Positions 26,001 through 35,159 of a DNA stretch of 64,000 nucleotides are shown in pieces. The translations under genes were made by a program, and so were the position numbers. Under the pieces are notes generated by a model. The model was not told where the DNA came from and searched no databases. It worked only from the letters and a program-made list of their open reading frames with translations. Each line of letters starts with the position of its first letter. Within the stretch, counting starts at the first letter, position 1. This DNA comes from Acanthococcus lagerstroemiae (taxonomy: Eukaryota; Arthropoda; Insecta; Hemiptera; Eriococcidae), in NCBI GenBank assembly GCA_031841125.1, contig CM063109.1, forward strand, positions 1,526,321-1,590,320, given 5' to 3'.

Positions 26001-29000
26001 AACTTGCTGAGTGCGATCGTGTGTACCAAAGAGAAATTTTTTGACTCTTCTATCATCGGTGGCTTCACTGGCAGATGGACTTCTTCTAGTATCTTCGCAA
26101 TTGGTCGGAAATCTTCGCTTTGTACCTCTGAAATGAAGTTGTTGTTGGTATTCGAGTTCGAGTAAACGTATAATAAAGAAAATCATTTTCCACGAGTTGA
26201 TATAATGGCGAAATCAAATTTTCGGACTTTGTTGTTGAACTTTCGAGCTTCGTTAATCGCTTACGAATTACGCTATATAATATTTGGAAGGTCTGAGAGT
26301 GGCTGTAAGTAACGTTACGCTGTTATGACTTCTGAATGTTCTGTCGCGAGGAATAAATATACCTACTTCCTTCTCACTGAGGATGTCAGATGCTCCTTTC
26401 AACTACTTTTGGGTACCCGAGTTATGTAGACTTGGCTTATTCATTTTTACCGATACCTTCGTAGACACGTACAATCTGCGCTCTCTTCATCTATAAAAGT
26501 ACTAGTACTATGTAGGCTATATATACTAGCGTAGATATCGAGTTACGTACCTATTAGATTTATGCACGACCTGTAAAGAGATCTGGCTTGATGGACGGAT
26601 TTTGGTTCATCTTCAGAATCGTTTCTTCTCAAATACTCTGGAAACGAAACAGATACATGCAGGTAAATAGAAACTGTACGCCGAAGAGACCTTTTCATGA
26701 ATCCTACAAAATGTCGTGCACCTAGGTAAATTTATTGAATGGAAAATTTTTTGAAAAGTAGGCGCTTTTAGTACGTTGTTTGAAGCTGTACTCGAGTGTC
26801 CGCTTGTTTGGAAACTCGGAACTGTGTTCTTACTACCCCACCCCAATTGGTCCACGTTAGAACGGAGATAATTCGTTGGTTCGCAGCTTGTTTTTTAACT
26901 CGTCTGGACTCGATGAATTTGGGTAGATCTTTCTCATTTCAAACTTCTGTGATTGATTGGTCGACGTTTTTTGTACAAGAATATCACCCAAACAGAGTGT
27001 AGGAAATGTTTGGCGCTCGAATTTGATTACCGGCATCAGACAATTCGTTTTTGAAGAATGCCTGACGAATTGTCTCATTGCGGAAAAATTTCTCGTTTAA
27101 ATTTACTGGCTTTGACTTTTGATTGAAGTGTGTGTTCGTTTTCGCGTATTAAGTTGTTAGCCGTGGATTTTGCCACGAAGAATTTTCATTCTCGTTAGAA
27201 TTTATCGCGGAAATGCTGTCTGAAAATTATGATTAAGCCAGAAAACTCGTCGGGTATTTTATTTTTATTTCATTTACTTTTCTGTTTGGATGGAATTCGG
27301 AAATTCCTCCGTCGTCGTTCGTGCTATTACAGAGTGTATGCGGTGTTTACACTTGCCAGTGGTGCACTCGTACTTATCTTTTGGTTCTATAATTCTGCAA
27401 CGATTCTTCTTCTACTGTTTCAATAAAATGCTATTGGAATTTTTCGATGGTCATACTTATTAGTACTTGTGTACGCGGGGTATTGAGCACAGCTGAGTTG
27501 GCGAAAGCTCTCGCCCTTGCTCCGAATATTAGAATAAATTGTCTCGACATCGTACGAATGCAGGTATAATTCGTTTGTTTGCCACGAGACCCTTCCATCT
27601 TTGGAGCTGAGAAGCAAGCATTATTCAAATACAGAAATTTAACTTGTTTTAAAGATTGATTTTCAGCAGAAATATATTTGTATTATATTTCGAGCATGCG
27701 CATCGTTTGCAACGGTGCAAGTGGAATGCCTAACTTTACTTCTGTAAGCTTCCACTGCAATATCTATTTTAATTAATTTCAATTATTAATCTTGCCATGA
27801 TTGATTTCAACTATAATTAAGCTGAAATAATTTAATCCTAACTGTTATAATTACCCAATTATGAAAAAATATTATGTACGATCGTCACTCCGCATCGCCG
27901 AATTATTCACACACGCGTTAGAAAACATGAGGAAAGATAATATCGTCCTTTTCGATGTCACGCGTAAACTGGCTGTATACGATCAGCACGATATTCGCCT
28001 GCCACGTAACATGAGTGGCCACCAATTTAACACGCGTGCATTTATTTTTTCTACCTTTTCTTCAAAGGGACAATGATTACAATAATCGCCCCGGCGTTTT
28101 TTCAAAATGTGCGCATCGTATTAATTTACTTAATAAATGTGCGGAAGAACCGAATTATTGTGCTCGTGTGAAAGCCTGATTACGTGTTAGTGATTTTACT
28201 TATCTTACGCTTTGCAGGGCGAAAAATTGAATTTTTCGCCATTTTTGAAGTACTACAGATTTGAAAATTTGAAAAAATTCTCGTAATTCAGGGACTAGAG
28301 TAGGCTATTTCTTGGCCGCGGTTCTAAAATACAATCTCGATTTTTATTAACCGGTACTTTCTCGATGAAATAGAAGTTGTAAAAAATCTTTTTAAATACA
28401 TAGTACACGCACTTACAGGGCTTATGAATTGTAATTAATGTTCGGGTGTAAAGCACGCAGTGAAATTTCACGCAGACCGGCGAAATATGAAACATACTGT
28501 TCTTTTTAGTGTGTACAAGTTTTGAAACACTCACTTATCACGTATCAAGAACAGTCATCGAACTGCGGATACTTATGAATTACCAATTTTAAATCACTTT
28601 CAGTGTCATAGGTAGAGCGTTGAAGATATATTGTACCCGGTATAAAGTTTTCCTTGGAGCTCCGATTAGAATCGAATAACAGCCGAAACAGTTTTCGCTT
28701 TTTTATCAAGTTTCATCAAAAAGGCTGTTCTTGTCGTATTTTCAACGGTTCTTAGTTGAAAGTACATGCATTGAGGCGCTTTTGCAGAAACGTAAGCTGG
28801 AGGCAGGAGTCTTCTGGTAACCTTCGTTTTGGTCAGGCATGATTGTGAGACGTAGAAAAAATATAAAACGAAGTATTTCCCTTCCATTTTTTTCGGAGTA
28901 CACAACATGATATCACAACCTGATTTGATGTACTTATCGGATTCTGCTGCCTATTGCGTGTTGATCAGAAAACATTACGGACGTTGTTTAGGACTTAGAA

Positions 29001-29820
29001 AGACCTAAAATTAGCCGATACCTCAACTTTACACTTTTTAGAGTCAAACAACAAACAACCTTCCTCGGAATCCTGTCCGCGAGTATGAATAATGAGTACA
29101 CGTGTCAGTCAGTTTACCCGAAATATTGTTGAACAGAAGATCCGATCCGATATCAAACCAATCGGTGTCAGTCTTATAATTGGCGACGGGATGGTGCCGG
29201 TAAAAGTTGCCGCACGCAAATTCGTAAAAGTCATCGCACGGGTCTACTGATTTGTTCATCGAAGATAATAAATTTTCAGCTGTAAAAATGAAATTTTATC
29301 GATCAGAATTGAATAGTAAAACATTTCCGAAAAGACAAGTGTAAAAAAGAAGAATATAAACGTATAGTATTCGTTGTACCTGAACGCTTGCAGGACGGGT
29401 TGTGACAATATATTTTGGTCCACGTATTTGATGTATCTGTAAAATTTTCGGAATTCAATTATCTCACTATGAACAATGGCTGGAGAGATGTACACGCAAG
29501 TGCGTGGTTATACTTACATAAGTAACATAGGAATAATGCCGCCGCACATGATATTCCAAAAACACTGAACACGACGATAAGAATTTTAGATTTTGATTGC
29601 ATTTTCGATGTTACAAATTTATCTCTGTAAATAAAATTTGAAGCGTATAGAATATCGATGAAATATTATTTAATACTTAACCGTCGATAGTGGTTGCGCA
29701 AGATGAAAACACGATGAATACTACAAAACCTAGTGAAATTTTTGCCCATTTTCCTCGTGAATTTTTAATACTGTGGCAAATGCTCTCGATTATTTGAGAG
29801 ATGTGAAGAACGATGTACAT
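10867..29820 (-). CDS. M13 zinc metallopeptidase, neprilysin/ECE-like, multi-exon gene
   Basis: Span of a split gene encoding a type II membrane endopeptidase of family M13, which cleaves small extracellular peptides with one zinc ion. Chaining 18 exons by GT-AG sites and phase gives about 794 residues when started at the ATG at 29602. Visible in order: a hydrophobic anchor (about residues 6-28); the N-terminal signature [16 protein letters not shown] (about 58-73); an acidic insert (about 228-249); substrate-binding VNAY (573-576); zinc motif HELTH (614-618); ENIAD (690-694), supplying the third ligand; H755 and R761 in [10 protein letters not shown], matching the neprilysin catalytic-domain His and Arg; and the C-terminal CEMW. 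All catalytic residues are present, so an active ectoenzyme is inferred. Length fits the family (700-800). Insects carry several M13 paralogues and I cannot say which this is. Two junctions (exons 7/8 and 16/17) are uncertain. Confidence 0.93.
11044..12265. other. M13 intron 17
   Basis: Intron between the last two exons, about 1.2 kb. Nothing else was recognised. Confidence 0.6.
12266..12430 (-). CDS. M13 gene exon 17: third zinc ligand
   Basis: Donor AAT|GTAAGT. Encodes [18 protein letters not shown], then [13 protein letters not shown] and [18 protein letters not shown] carries the third zinc ligand (Glu) and its partner Asp. The acceptor chosen follows TTGAAG; an alternative at GATTAG upstream would add 12 in-frame residues. 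Confidence 0.95.
12805..12977 (-). CDS. M13 gene exon 16
   Basis: Acceptor TTTATTTCAG, donor ATG|GTAATT. Encodes [20 protein letters not shown] and then [16 protein letters not shown], the family's G...WW...t...F..r..C...Qy..f block. The 3' part may be shorter: an earlier in-frame donor exists, and the residues after NNF are not family-like. Confidence 0.9.
13635..13794. repeat. Palindromic MITE, copy 1 (M13 intron)
   Basis: Nearly self-complementary hairpin with its axis near 13714. Outer arms read AGCCCTATAAATACGAGT and its inverse, with CGCCATTTTGG further in. The centre is GACTACGCGGTACACTCCGC followed by ATAGTCGGATTCTGCATCC. No coding. It shares its centre with copies at 41.5 and 57.15 kb. 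Confidence 0.85.
14216..14283 (-). CDS. M13 gene exon 15: catalytic HExxH zinc motif
   Basis: Acceptor ATGTTAACAG, donor ACAG|GTGGGT. Encodes [25 protein letters not shown] holds the two zinc-ligand histidines and the catalytic glutamate. Confidence 0.97.
14368..14416 (-). CDS. M13 gene exon 14
   Basis: Acceptor TTTGTTTGCAG, donor GTAAGTA. Encodes [17 protein letters not shown], the family's PAGiLQ.PF strand that precedes the zinc-binding helix. Only 49 bp, but both phases fit. Confidence 0.93.
14700..15440. repeat. Decayed tandem repeat, unit near 130 bp (M13 intron)
   Basis: The phrase AAAACAATATCAGAAACGAA or a variant occurs near 14716, 14929, 15142, 15270 and 15402 (spacings about 213, 213, 128, 132). 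Between occurrences, phrases like GGTAGTTTTCGCTGATTAGT and GAGGTTGTGGCTCC recur in the same order. This fits an old satellite array with unit near 130 bp and deletions or higher-order units. It lies between exons 14 and 13. Confidence 0.65.
16284..16342 (-). CDS. M13 gene exon 13: substrate-binding NAY motif
   Basis: Acceptor TTTTCAG, donor GTAAGTA. Encodes [23 protein letters not shown] is the M13 substrate-binding motif (Asn-Ala of neprilysin). Asn follows where many members have Tyr or Phe. Confidence 0.93.
16425..16534 (-). CDS. M13 gene exon 12
   Basis: Acceptor CTCTAACAG, donor AT|GTAAGT. Encodes [20 protein letters not shown] and then [16 protein letters not shown], the segment between the GYP block and the substrate-binding NAY motif. 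Confidence 0.9.
16824..17009 (-). CDS. M13 gene exon 11
   Basis: Acceptor AAAATTAG, donor AAT|GTAACA. Encodes [20 protein letters not shown], then [18 protein letters not shown] and IGYPPW. This is the family pattern W.D..T...A..K...M....GYP. Confidence 0.95.
18197..18319. mobile_element. Short hAT-like MITE in an M13 intron
   Basis: Ends CAGGGACCCGAGGCC and the inverse of CAGGGAACCGAACCC. The 8 bp outside are CCATCAAG and CTATTAAG (6 of 8 match). 123 bp, non-coding. Confidence 0.6.
18764..18860 (-). CDS. M13 gene exon 10
   Basis: Acceptor TTGTCCCAG, donor AAAAG|GTACAT. Encodes [20 protein letters not shown] and then [13 protein letters not shown], matching the family's R...C...v...lg.A.g block, with its conserved cysteine. 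Confidence 0.93.
19488..19602 (-). CDS. M13 gene exon 9
   Basis: Acceptor TAATTTCAG, donor CCAG|GTAATT. Encodes [20 protein letters not shown] and continues to ...ILKETEAKP, matching the family's conserved YL.W..v block. Confidence 0.92.
19927..20077 (-). CDS. M13 gene exon 8
   Basis: Acceptor TTTGCTGCAG, donor ATTG|GTAAGG. Encodes [11 protein letters not shown], then a segment ending KTPPRVI, matching the family's W..FF...F and the helix before the NYL.W block. Confidence 0.92.
20920..21487. mobile_element. hAT-type non-autonomous element with perfect 8-bp duplication
   Basis: Starts CAGAGAAGGGCATTG and ends with the inverse of CAGAGATGGGCGTTG, flanked on both sides by GGAATGGA (20912-20919, 21488-21495). 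The interior has many GAACAAGAGC/AACTAGTTCA words in both orientations. 568 bp, no transposase. It lies in the intron between M13 exons 7 and 8. Confidence 0.88.
21500..23032. other. M13 intron 7, remainder
   Basis: Intron sequence. It holds a poly-A tract (about 21953-21972) and a short palindrome built on TGTTGCGTC/GACGCAACA near 22030-22060. No coding segment was recognised. Confidence 0.4.
23037..23150 (-). CDS. M13 gene exon 7
   Basis: Acceptor TATTTGCAG. Encodes [20 protein letters not shown] followed by [18 protein letters not shown], matching the family's R.t..ELQ block. The donor is uncertain. GTATTT after base 23033 is the better site, but it leaves a phase that does not fit exon 8. 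The weaker GTTGGT at this boundary keeps the frame and needs no further exon. Confidence 0.85.
24393..24684 (-). CDS. M13 gene exon 6, with acidic insert
   Basis: Acceptor TTATAACAG, donor CAG|GTAATA. Encodes [15 protein letters not shown], then a very acidic stretch ([20 protein letters not shown]), then [20 protein letters not shown] and an E/Q-rich helix ending DILMTQ. The last part aligns by eye with the family's Y..Y......L..LG block. The acidic stretch is not a family hallmark. Confidence 0.92.
25890..26127 (-). CDS. M13 gene exon 5
   Basis: Acceptor ATTTCAG, donor GT|GTAAAC. Encodes the segment reading ...[15 protein letters not shown]... to ...[14 protein letters not shown], the N-terminal lobe stretch that ends at the family's L.LP motif. 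Length 238 bp keeps phase between exons 4 and 6. Confidence 0.9.
26551..26637 (-). CDS. M13 gene exon 4
   Basis: Acceptor TTTCCAG, donor GTACGTA. Encodes [15 protein letters not shown] and then [12 protein letters not shown], matching the family pattern A..LY.SC in the alpha-helical domain. Too short to stand out as an open frame by itself; found by phase and family pattern. Confidence 0.92.
26638..29117. other. M13 intron 3, about 2.5 kb
   Basis: Longest-but-one intron of the gene. Several short chance frames occur, including a 71-codon plus-strand frame at 27861-28076, but none matches a family or has convincing splice context. Confidence 0.5.
29118..29279 (-). CDS. M13 gene exon 3: N-terminal signature
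   Basis: Acceptor TTTTTACAG, donor GTAAACT. Encodes [20 protein letters not shown] and continues FACGNF..., the most conserved N-terminal block of M13 peptidases, ending NNIS plus the first base of a Glu codon. Confidence 0.95.
29380..29436 (-). CDS. M13 gene exon 2
   Basis: Flanked by TTTTACAG and GTACAAC. Encodes [18 protein letters not shown], the extracellular stalk with the paired cysteines that precede the M13 N-terminal signature. Phases fit exons 1b and 3. Confidence 0.85.
29518..29624 (-). CDS. M13 gene exon 1b: start codon and membrane anchor
   Basis: Preceded by TTTATTTACAG and followed by GTAAGTA. The ATG at 29602 has A at -3 and begins [16 protein letters not shown], continuing into a hydrophobic stretch that ends CYL: a short basic tail and one transmembrane helix, as in type II M13 enzymes. 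It ends in phase 1, matching exon 2. The eight codons before the ATG may be untranslated. Confidence 0.75.
29682..29820 (-). CDS. Candidate alternative first coding exon (1a) of the M13 gene
   Basis: An open frame starts at an ATG with A at -3 and ends GAC G before a GTTAAG donor. It encodes a charged segment (KNSRGKW) and then a hydrophobic run, [19 protein letters not shown], the layout expected of a cytoplasmic tail plus anchor. It ends in phase 1, so it joins exon 2 in frame (D-TSNTWTK). It cannot join exon 1b in this frame, because that gives a stop within four codons. The same frame stays open upstream to about 29930, so the ATG is not certain. In another frame, an ATG at 29749 with the same donor would add 23 residues to exon 1b. 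Confidence 0.45.
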
Positions 29821-29929
29821 GGTTTTTGTAACTGCGTAAAAGAACGATAGCAAAGAGCCATAAGGAGATTCGCGGATAATGTCAGCGAGGTACGTGCATG
29901 ATATATTCTCGTAAAGGCCTCTCGATCGT

Positions 29930-32900
29930 CGCCGACCGTACGGTCTCTAGTTCTGGATGTGGTAATTGCGCGCGAATTTCACCTATACCAAGAACATCCC
30001 CTCTCCCCACTAATTTTTACTGCCCAGCGCCTATGAACCTAGCGGTCATCGAATATTGTCGTTACGAAACTTTGATAGTTTGAAGGTAATTCTTGAATCA
30101 TCCCGTCTAGTTGTAACCGGCATTTCGAGTTCACATCAGCTGTAGGTAGTGATGGGCAGTGAATAGTTGAAATAGAAAGCACCATTATTTCAAACACTCT
30201 TCAATATATTTTGAATTCTTTAAATTTTTTACTACAAGAAAGTCTTAACACCCGCTAGCGACAGTAGAAATAATGTTGGCTGTCCCTTAAGAAACAACTG
30301 TGTTGTCGGTCTTCCTTGAATACTGTATTTTTCAGGTTACTTATTTATTTCTAACCTGACTGATAACCATTCAAAATTCTGCTTAAAACGTATTAAGTCC
30401 ATCTGTAGAAATCGCAATAGTCGAGTAGTGGATCGAGCGAGCGCAATTCTAATAAGGGCAACTTATCCTGTGCCAAAATTGGTTCGTTTCCACTCCTAAC
30501 CGTTTCTCCACCGAGCATTTGGATAATTTTTGCATCCTCATGATTGCATTTGAATGGTAAGAAGAGTGAGAAGTACTTATAGTTTTGAACGATTTATGCT
30601 CAAAACTATTCGCGTATATTTACTGATGTAGAAAATGAAAAAACCTTTTAAAATGTTTTTTCAAACTCACCGGGTTCTCAACTAGATGGTAATTTTTGGA
30701 ACTGTTTTAAACGTTCGTCGTAAAGCTATTCGATTTTTTTCTTTTCAGGGGTTGGGCGTAGTTCTTAAGATTAGATGAAATTCTTTGATTCTCATTCAAG
30801 AAGTCCGAGGCTCTCCAAGACCTCCTCGAATGTAACCTTCAGAGCTCTTTCGAATTTGACACTTTGAAACTGTTCAAAACTTGTTTACGACATTACGACT
30901 CCTTCAAACTTTATACAGGTTCTTCAACACATGATCGAGGCAAGATTTTTCCACTCTCATTTAAGACACGAAAAAAACTTTAACTAGCGCGTTGCGCCGA
31001 GCAGAGGACCGATAGAAAGGCGAACGTCAGCCCGGGAGGGTTGAGCCGCAAAAAAGTCCCCTAGTATTGTACCTAATACCTATCATATTACCGGCGCACT
31101 ATGTTTGAAGCATTCTCAATTCACGTATTTTCCCCTAAAAAGGAGAGTCGCTTGCATTGCTCTCCGCATGTATCCGCGTCTGTCAGTTACTGGAGCCCAA
31201 AACTCATCTATCATGTATGTACATTTATATGTATCTCAAGTGCACTTTCAATCCTCTAAATTACTATTTTTTTACTTGTTTTAGGTACGTGTCGATTTCT
31301 TGATGATATCATGACCATGACTACGAAATAAACAACGTATTTGTGAGTACCTAGCAATATAAGTACTATCTTAGAACATTTTTAATGAACATATTTCGCC
31401 GTGTATTGGGTAATCCCCCCTTTGCCCTTCCTCTGTATTCGGGCTTGACTAGAACATCTTTTTTAATATTCGTTAGGAGTACATAAGTCGCCGTTTGTAC
31501 CATTGTGATTCCCTGAAATTACATCAACTTTTGCCATAAAGTATCCATCGTTAGTTTCAAATACCTAATACCTATGGTTTATATAATAAGTATTTTTTAT
31601 TTATTTTAGGACGGCATATTTTCGGCTATTTCGAATGTGTCGAGAAGTGTCGCGTGGATCGTTACTAAAATCGTGAAACTTTAAACTCAATCGGATCATA
31701 CTAGCAGGTGCCGCCCACAGTCTCCCGGCCTCTCTTTTTTAATGTAATTTATTTGATATTCTTAACCCAAACATTTTGTCTCCGCCTCTAATAGAGTTGT
31801 AGCTTTGTTCTCACGGATTTTGATGATTTATTTGACACCGATTGAATATACAATAATTTGGATTCGCGATGAAATAAGTGGATAATCCTATGAGTAGAGG
31901 AGGTTGATTTAAACAAGAAAAATTACGCATTTTCAGAGCCATTTCTGATCCATGTTGCGGATTCAAACTAATTAATGTTCAGTAATCGAAACTTGGTAAA
32001 GTAGAAAATTCAAACTTTCTCGTAAAAAGGAGGATTGTGGCGCCACCTGTTAATACTACAAAATCCGAGCCCATATTTCTCGCATTTTACCTTTTCAACA
32101 AAAGGAAGAAGCTGAGAATTCAAAAGTTCGTCGTAAAAGTAACGCCTTTATGTACGTAATGCGTACGGGTGAATAGGTTTTGATAAATATCTCGCCCTTA
32201 TCCAAATGGTTATCCGGAATAACTTGGACTGGGTGTCCGTGTAGACAAAACAAGCCAACGCTGCTATATGTAGGTAAGCACCGGAACACGGAGTCTGAAG
32301 CTTTGTTGAAATTCTGTTAGAAAATAAGCTCGATAGCTCTTAACGTTCGTTCGGAAAAATTATTCGTGTAAAAGCTGATTTTGTGACCCCTAACAAGTGC
32401 CGAGAAAGCTCGAAATAAGGTTGATTCTTCATCACGATAACTTACGGTCGCACACAGCTCGCACCCCATTTGCTTATTAGGAATCAGTAAACGTTTTTAT
32501 GATGCTCCACCCACCACACAGCCCTTATGTCACGTTCATAGCGACTTCTGGCTGTTCCCAACATTGAAGTGGACGTTGCGAGTCATCACTTTTCTTTCAT
32601 CCATTGCTGAAATTCAGTGTGTTAGCGAGACAGAGCTGTACCGTATTCGAGAGGCTGACTTCGCGAAAACATTGAACGCGTATAAACTTATTTAAATGTT
32701 AATGGACGATACTTTGTGAAAGAAGAAACCGGCGAATACATTTTTTCCGATTTTTCTGATCATTTTTTGGGCCTTTGCTCCACCTTGTTAGGAACCTAAC
32801 TGAACGTTTCATGAGAAATTCTCACACCGCACCGTACTGAAACGAGATAGCGCCTTGCAATTTTTGGAGATACCGTAGAAAACCCTGGGTAACACGTTCC

Positions 32901-33120
32901 TGTATACTTGACAGTACGATTAGTTGCCTAGCACCCTCGCAGGGGAACCAGTCGAAGTTATTTCAAATCACTCTTTGTACCTCTCGAGTATGTGCGTTCG
33001 CAATTTTAGTATTATACCAAGTGATGAGTAGATGGGATGTATGCGTAGGTTACAGAGATCGCAAGTCGACAAGTGGCCACGATTGTTGACTCACATTAAC
33101 ATAACATTCAATTCTAAAAC
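29930..33120. other. Region upstream of the M13 gene, no gene recognised
   Basis: May contain its promoter and any non-coding 5' exon, but I cannot place a core promoter. The only repeat-like feature is a Helitron-type terminus near 31.06 kb, listed separately. Confidence 0.4.
30975..31064 (+). mobile_element. Possible Helitron 3' end, decayed
   Basis: GC-rich sequence (GCGCGTTGCGCCGAGCAG to GTTGAGCCGC) ends AGTCCCCTAG followed by T. It resembles the end near 38.0 kb in overall layout and CTAG terminus, but the terminal hairpin is degraded. Weak by itself. Confidence 0.3.
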
Positions 33121-33225
33121 GTTTATTTACATTTGCTGAGAATTTTGTTCGATCCCTGTGGGCCGAGTGGCTCGAGTGGGAAGCAGGGTTACTATTATTA
33201 TATTCTTAATTTGTCCAGTACAATG

Positions 33226-33599
33226 TTAGAGCAGGCCGTGGGAGAGGAGGAGGGGGGGCACGCTGCAAGAGACCTCACCCAATGGACACACACGATACAT
33301 CCGATGTTTGTAAATTTTGTTAATGTTATTGTTTAAATGAGAAATTTTGGTCGGGGATCTAGTGCAATGAGTAAGGTTATTATAAATTTTAGAAGCCATA
33401 TAATGCCTCTTAAGATGAGAATGAAATTTATTCCATCGGAGGACGGAGGCAGTAGGTGCCACCAATGACCCCTCGTTCTGGCTACAGTATCGTGTATTCC
33501 AAATATCTCCTGATTTTTGAAAGTGAAAAAGCAAAGTCGTTTTTCTATTTTGTTCTGCAGTATTTTGATAGGAGTTGTGTAGAAGGACCCACCTCCCAA
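33226..33599 (-). pseudogene. Possible C-terminal fragment of a non-LTR retrotransposon
   Basis: Minus-strand frames joined across a shift read FQKSGDIWNTRYCSQNEGSL and then IIWLLKFYNNLTHCT. This resembles the NTR..G.L..P...T......F.y.....yN.LP end of many non-LTR polyproteins. Short and broken; low certainty. Confidence 0.3.
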
Positions 33600-34439
33600 T
33601 GAATTATGCCATATGTTAATAATTATATAGATTGACGTGAAGCGATCTTTCTAATTTTCTGAGAAATAACTTTTTAGATGATAGAATGGATAATTTTGTT
33701 CATGTAGTCTGCTCTGTAGTGTGGTAACCGAGAAATGGGTTGACGCACTTGGGAGATGGAGAACACCACACCCGCGTTGCTCACGACTAGCTCGAGCGAT
33801 GAGTTTCACAGGGGGTAGAGGACGGCTCTAGACTTGTAGGATTACCCGCAGTAGTGATGAGGTAACTCAACGGGAGAGAGGTACCGAGGCATGGAAAGAT
33901 CCCATTTAATTAGTAGCCCGATCTTATCCTAACCGGTACGCTAAAACTAAACGAGTATCAAACCAACGAGACACAACGATGACGAGTAGAGTACGTTGAT
34001 CCGCCTGGTGAGATGGCTCCGCTGAGTTGAAGGCGAGGTCGAGTTGGACGGTTGGATGTCGTGTAGAAAAAGAGATTCACGTGCCACGCGGTCACCAAAG
34101 GACGGCGTGGACTAACTACGGGACAGTAGCTTGAGAGGCGAAAATAAACGCGCAGCCGGCACTCCCTACGTAGATTCGACTCACGTTTAGAACCTTAACA
34201 ATAACTTCTCGCAAAAGTACGAACACGGAATATATTACAGCAAAATATTGAAAAACGAAAAAGAGAGAACACGCTTCTATCCGATTCCGAAACCCTCTCC
34301 TCCAGGAATAGACGATCGGTCTACCTTTAGGGAAAAAGTGACGTCACGAGGTCAAGGAAGAACAACGGTAGATGGAAAAGATTATGGAAGAAAGAAAAGC
34401 AAGAAAAATAGGAATAGACTAGTTATAGGATTTTCCGGT

Positions 34440-35045
34440 AGGATCGTGACAGTGGAGTGAGTGAGAGTCACGGAATCTGGATACCACAGTAGTTCACGCA
34501 AATGGTCCTGCCGAGTCAAGTTTTCGTCAATTAATAACCCAAAATACTTGACCGACTGCTGGCTGTCTCACTACTGAAATACAAGTGTACGACTCAGGGG
34601 CATTTGAGTGATTATGCGTGACCGTGTTCAGATTTTCTGCCCATGATGACGTTTTACGTCCAAAAACAACGTAACTAGACTTTTGAAAGTTAAGGCAGAG
34701 CCAATTTTCCCTAAACCAAGAAACAGGGCTCACCCCGCCGTCACCAGTTTCCTGTGTCACCAAACGTATCAAGACAAGGCGGTGAGGGGTGAAATAAGGT
34801 AACGCGTCTGTCTGTAGTGCATCCGAATTCCAGGTTAATGCTGAGTGAGCGTTGCCTCGGTCAGTGGGGTGTCCCATGTGATCCTGACAGGATAACGTGA
34901 ATCCGTAGCGAAGAGGCGAAAGGGGGGCGCGGGTCAGCCTCAATGCGTCCCTTTGGTCACTGATACGATACTCGAAAGGGTAGTTTCCGGGGCCAGGGAT
35001 GTGGTGTGTGGGGAGCCACTTTAGCATGCGTGCATAGCCATACAT
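34440..35045 (-). pseudogene. Decayed non-LTR reverse-transcriptase fragment
   Basis: The minus-strand frame contains SWFRENWLCLNFQKSSYVVF and, about 55 residues on, VFWVINDENLTRQDHLREL. This pairs with the W...N.L.LN..Kt.yv.F and yLG..iDe.LtW..H blocks found after YADD in L2/CR1/Jockey-like elements. The frame stays open for 172 codons but the first half is not recognisable. Confidence 0.45.
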
Positions 35046-35159
35046 TTCACCGAGTGAGATTGTTTTAAATTTTAATCAACTTTGTAGCGTTTTTATGTAC
35101 CGCCGGAGAATGTGTTGTGTATACTATCAACAGCCTTTTCAACATTAGATTGTGTGAGT

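Noticed and set aside
33140..33185. tRNA-like words (GTTCGATCCC, GGGCCGAGTGG)
   Set aside because: The order is reversed relative to a tRNA (B-box-like word before A-box-like word) and no cloverleaf forms.
34248..34460. 70-codon plus-strand frame rich in Lys and Arg
   Set aside because: Low-complexity, no family resemblance, no splice context.
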